From Prosopocoilus inquinatus (lineage: Eukaryota; Arthropoda; Insecta; Coleoptera; Lucanidae): a stretch of DNA of 64,000 bases. The stretch covers positions 41,588,101 through 41,652,100 of the forward strand of contig CM069872.1 of the NCBI GenBank assembly GCA_036172665.1, written 5' to 3'. Positions 60,550-64,000 of this stretch are shown piece after piece (within the stretch, counting starts at the first letter, position 1; every line of letters begins with the position of its first letter). The translations under genes were made by a program, and so were the position numbers. The notes beneath the pieces were generated by a model. It was not told the DNA's origin, made no database searches, and was given only the letters and a program-made list of their open reading frames with translations.

Positions 60550-61053
60550 TATTTTGTTGTTTCGCTTTCATTTCTATAATTTTATCTATTCATTCAATTT
60601 TGATTAACCCTCAATTATTTAATTCCCTTAATTGATTAACCCTCAATTTTATAATTCAAGTAACGTAACAAAAATCTTTCTTTCGTAAAATGTTATGGAC
60701 GCCTTTAGCCTGGCTGGTCTGCAAATATTTGCCGCTAAATATTTGTATCTCCCGTATTGCGGTGGAGTTATAGGCGCGGCAAAGAATTAGGACCGGGTTT
60801 GACAACATAATTCATTTAACAGCGACGTATCGAGTCCTTGCTGGAGGGCGTGAACTTTTATTTCAAACAAAATTACATATTTGTTTGAGTTTGTTTTGCC
60901 TCTATTGTTAGCTCTGCGTATAAATCATGCACCGACTGTTTCACTAAAACTTGAAAAACGTTACAGATAGAAGGCTACGTTTTAAAATAAATTATAAAAA
61001 AATAAAATCGCTTGATTAATTTTTCGCGTTTCCTTCAGTAGTTTATTTTGGTA

Positions 61054-61808
61054 CAATAGGGTACATGAACATTTTTTTTTAAAAGATTTTATTTGAAAGT
61101 AGGTAAAAATACGATAATTTAGATATATTTCTTTTTTTTTTTTCATAAATGAATATTAAAGCCGTAAAAAATAAAAGAAATTTGAATTGATTAAATTCCC
61201 GCCAAAACGCACATTCTGACCGTGTGACGTCAATGTTCATATGTTGTCAAATCGTAATAAGTGAATATCAATACGAACACTTAAAACTTATTACAATAAA
61301 TAGTAAAACATATTATCAGTATTGTGCTCTGCTATAATGTAAAAATACCTGTGCAAGAACTCCGAATAAATTCTTTATAAGCGTTTCACAAAATTTAGTG
61401 TTATCAACCTTACTTCTCAATGGCGAAAAGTTCCCGTTTCCACCACAAATTTCTCACCAACAAAGTAAAAAATATAATAATTTCTTTAAGATATTCACTT
61501 CGTAATTGTTGCTTAAATTAAAACTATATTTTTCAGCACATGTTAAGAGCAAACATTCAAACTATTTGACAAGGGCCTGCATACAACACAAACGTCAAGG
61601 ACATTGTATGAACACTGACGTCACAACGAATGGGAAACCTTTCGAAACCACGTGATTTATATTTGAATATTTTCGATTCTATTTATTAATTTAAGAGAAT
61701 AATAAATAGAGACAGGGTACAAATTTGGTGTTTTCGCGTGTTATTGACTATAGTCTCAATTAGAGAACTTTAATTAACAATTTTATATTATTGTCATGTA
61801 CCCTATTG
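61054..61808. mobile_element. TA-flanked fold-back element with CAATAGGGTACATGA ends
   Basis: A perfect 15-bp terminal inverted repeat, TA at 61052-61053 and 61809-61810, and a further inverted pair about 150 bp inside (GTGACGTCAATGTTCATA near 61226 and TGAACACTGACGTCAC near 61607). No coding sequence was found in its 755 bp. Confidence 0.75.
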
Positions 61809-61819
61809 TAAAATTGTAG

Positions 61820-63400
61820 ATTTGATTTGAAAAAGAAAAACAGTTCTTAATTACCTTACTTGACGTTTCGCGAAACTGATTTTTTGTGAATAACGAAAAA
61901 AATTAACAACCAGCTTAAATTAAATGAGCTTTAGCTCCATCTAAAATCTTTTCCTTTTTCGTATCCTAATTATTTACTTCATTTTATGTACATTGTAAAA
62001 CACAAAGCTCAGATAAATATCAAAGAGTTTGAGACAGGTGTGCGCAAAAGATGCACAAAAGTTGAAATTAAACATACGGTATTCATGCTTGGAATGTTAC
62101 AAAGTTCAAAATCAAATCAAAAAAATTTATGCACAATTTGATTTTAACAGTTCAAATAAATTAAAAAAAAAATAGTCAAGCAGGCGCTGCTTATTTAACC
62201 TTCACACACAAGATGGAGTTCTTTCGTCTCAAGTTGGCTTCTTTCTGTTTTTGATTGTCTATTCTTCTTGAATAACGCGATATGGTTTAATGAAATTCAT
62301 AAGAAATTAACTATTAGGTTCAATATCACTGCGGGGAAGTACTTAAAATTTCAGACATGAAAGTATTTCAAATACAAGAAGTATTTCAAACACTTACCTG
62401 AAATACTTTACAATTTGGGGATGAATTCTTTGCATTTGAAAGATTTCGTAGAAGAATTCTGGTAAACGATGAATATTAGAAATACTTTTGATAAAATTAA
62501 ATGTTCCAAACATAACAAAATTTCAAAAATATTTGTAATGGTGTTTCAGTTGTTGAATGTTTTCAAAGCGCCTTCAAATTTTTGAATAAACACAGTGAAT
62601 GTTTAGAAGTAAAACAGAATACGTAGTACTCTAACATAGCTTTTGAAATTTTAGTCGATGGATTTTGTTTAAAGTACGGTGGAAATAAAATGAAGAGTAG
62701 AAACTACGACCTACGTTAAAATGAGATTGCCACGTATCAAAAATGAGGATAAGGCATAGAATGAAGGAGTTCTGGAATGGTTTGAACGTTTGCTTAAATA
62801 AGCAGAAGACAGGTGACAGACACAATTGTTCCAATGGCAACTCCAGAAATAAAGAAGCGTGGTAGTTCATCGAGGTGTTGACATGAAGATAACAGACAGG
62901 GTATGGCTGACAGAATTCTAAATGAAAACAAGCAGCAAAAAAAAAAACAAACGAAATTGTATAATTTTTTCCTTTCTTCTTTATATTTGCTATGGTGTTC
63001 CAACTCTTGTTTCAGAAGATCTCTATCTGCTTCCTCTTCTGTTATGCAGTGTATTTTAATTGTTCAGGCACGCAGAGCTTCTGTTTCCAATTCGAGGTCT
63101 TCACAGAAAATTGCCCGATTTTCTATCCAAGTACTGAACTGGCCTTAGATAGCTGAAACCGTTTTAGTTAATATTAGTCTACTTCTACTTCCAAGTTATC
63201 GTAAAGATATCTAGTATTTTGGCCTATCTGCGTATATGGGCTTTAGAATCTTTGACATTATCCTTATTCTCGTCACCAAATGTGAACTGCCACTGGCCGC
63301 TAGAATACATTACACTGGATTCTCTTATATTATGACCAATTACGACACCTCAGCAATTCCGATTTATAATTAATTAATGTCAGAATGTCCTTTCTTTTTG
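61820..63400. other. Intronic sequence with no recognised gene
   Basis: Two overlapping minus-strand ORFs (62631-62870, 62794-63003) have hydrophobic stretches but no family features I can name. A short AGTATTTCAAATAC cluster is near 62360. Confidence 0.4.
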
Positions 63401-63409
63401 CTGCTAGCA

Positions 63410-63660
63410 TCTGTAGTAGGAACTTCAATATGCGACCGGACTAAGGATGTTTAGGAGTCAGAAATCGACGACATGGAGGAGGTCGCTTAAGATGCCCAAC
63501 AAAAACACCAGTCCATCGCAGGCAGATAGTGCTTTGGTCAAGTTTAAGACTCCTGGATGATAACCTTGAAACGATGAGTTGCAATTTGACTCTGAAACGA
63601 CAGCCGACGTCAGAGGGTACACCAATGGTATACGACGTCATCGTACATGATACAACGTAC
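63410..63660 (+). pseudogene. Possible degraded Tc1/mariner transposase fragment
   Basis: In one frame GVRNRRHGGGRLRCPTKTPV is followed by HRRQIVLWSS and LLDDNLETM. This fits the Tc1 pattern in which the second HTH ends in RNRR.., then LR-P-LTP-HRR--RL-WA and a region before the DES box. A neighbouring frame supplies TSICDRTKDV, similar to the preceding helix. No intact DDE residues remain. The ORFs of 111 (-) and 86 (+) codons here overlap this fragment. The assignment is tentative. Confidence 0.38.
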
Positions 63661-64000
63661 TTTTTCCCAGGGATGCAAAATGTAACCGGAGCCATTCCAA
63701 TTCTACCAGTACCTAGTAAGAGAACAAATATTAGGAGGAGCTCAATCTCGAAGTCCAGGATTGATCGGTTCTCCATTCCAAACGGTTAGACTATCTTTAA
63801 TAGACTCTGGTGGATCGGTTTTGATAATGGTTCACATCCTTCCTTCTTAAGGTGATGGTGTTTCAAGAGTATCTTTTGGTTATCATACTTTTACACTTGA
63901 AAAGTGAATCACATGTTCAAGCAAGACATTATTTTAAGCCAATGTGAATTTGGGCCGATATTGTTGGCCGAGAAACCCTAGTTTTCTCAACGTTAACGCA

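Larger units (their letters stand above)
45661..64000 (+). other. mam: Presumed large mam intron downstream of the exon (partial)
   Basis: It follows the donor directly. No glutamine-rich coding exon expected for the Mastermind C-terminus was seen up to the window edge. It contains hAT, pogo, Harbinger-like and TA-type elements, and a Tc1-like remnant near the edge. Its true right boundary is outside the window. Confidence 0.6.

Noticed and set aside
62794..63003. Small membrane protein on the minus strand
   Set aside because: Hydrophobicity comes from poly-A/T-rich DNA read as Phe/Leu; no start context, no family, overlapping frames.

Overview
The window looks like insect nuclear DNA, most probably from a beetle (Coleoptera). 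It is AT-rich and spliced, and packed with short inverted-repeat transposons whose ends read TA-CAGGGTGT..., a terminal type common in beetle genomes. The species assignment is inference; nothing in the sequence fixes it. There are no operons, CRISPR arrays, rRNA genes or intact tRNA genes.

One real coding segment stands out: an internal exon at 44437-45660 (+), 408 codons with no stop, clean splice sites and much higher GC than its surroundings. Its product matches the acidic and Ser/Pro/Gly-rich part of Mastermind (mam), the Notch co-activator. I did not see the N-terminal basic Notch/Su(H)-binding helix of Mastermind, nor any glutamine-rich downstream exon. I therefore read positions 1-44436 and 45661-64000 as parts of two very large mam introns, at least 44.4 kb and 18.3 kb long, assuming no other gene lies inside them.

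The intronic sequence is a graveyard of mobile elements. Elements with ends and target-site duplications that I could read include: three hAT-type insertions with 8-bp duplications (9482-9881, 12424-13063, 50927-52710) and a likely fourth (21720-22149); a deleted pogo/Tigger element (59887-60549); PIF/Harbinger-like MITEs flanked by TTA or TAA (278-467, 3242-3457, 47984-48129, 56583-56704, 57601-57719); TA-flanked CAGGGTGT-type or palindromic MITEs (8778-9105, 14951-15043, 34888-35118, 40194-40690, 43249-43491, 54952-55102, 61054-61808); and several fold-back repeats. Retroelement remnants lie at 33175-36020: a tRNA-like SINE candidate, a Jockey/CR1-type reverse transcriptase fragment, and an RNase H plus C-terminal fragment of another LINE. 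A degraded Tc1/mariner-like fragment lies near the right edge.

Several insertions are nested, so their order can be read. A hAT element split one arm of an older fold-back at 9.4-10.3 kb. A TA-MITE sits inside one copy of a tandem duplication at 39.9-40.9 kb. A palindrome sits inside the 1.8-kb hAT element at 51 kb.

The most unusual signals are a hammerhead-ribozyme-like arrangement at 49293-49373, a four-copy repeat family that keeps a CTGATGA...GAAAC core, and a hAT MITE whose ends are built of GGGTA/TACCC repeats with G-quadruplex potential. Several GC-rich, non-repetitive islands in the introns (5.2, 8.0, 11.5, 24.2, 37.7 and 53.2 kb) are candidates for mam enhancers or alternative first exons. 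I found no convincing new multi-gene system.
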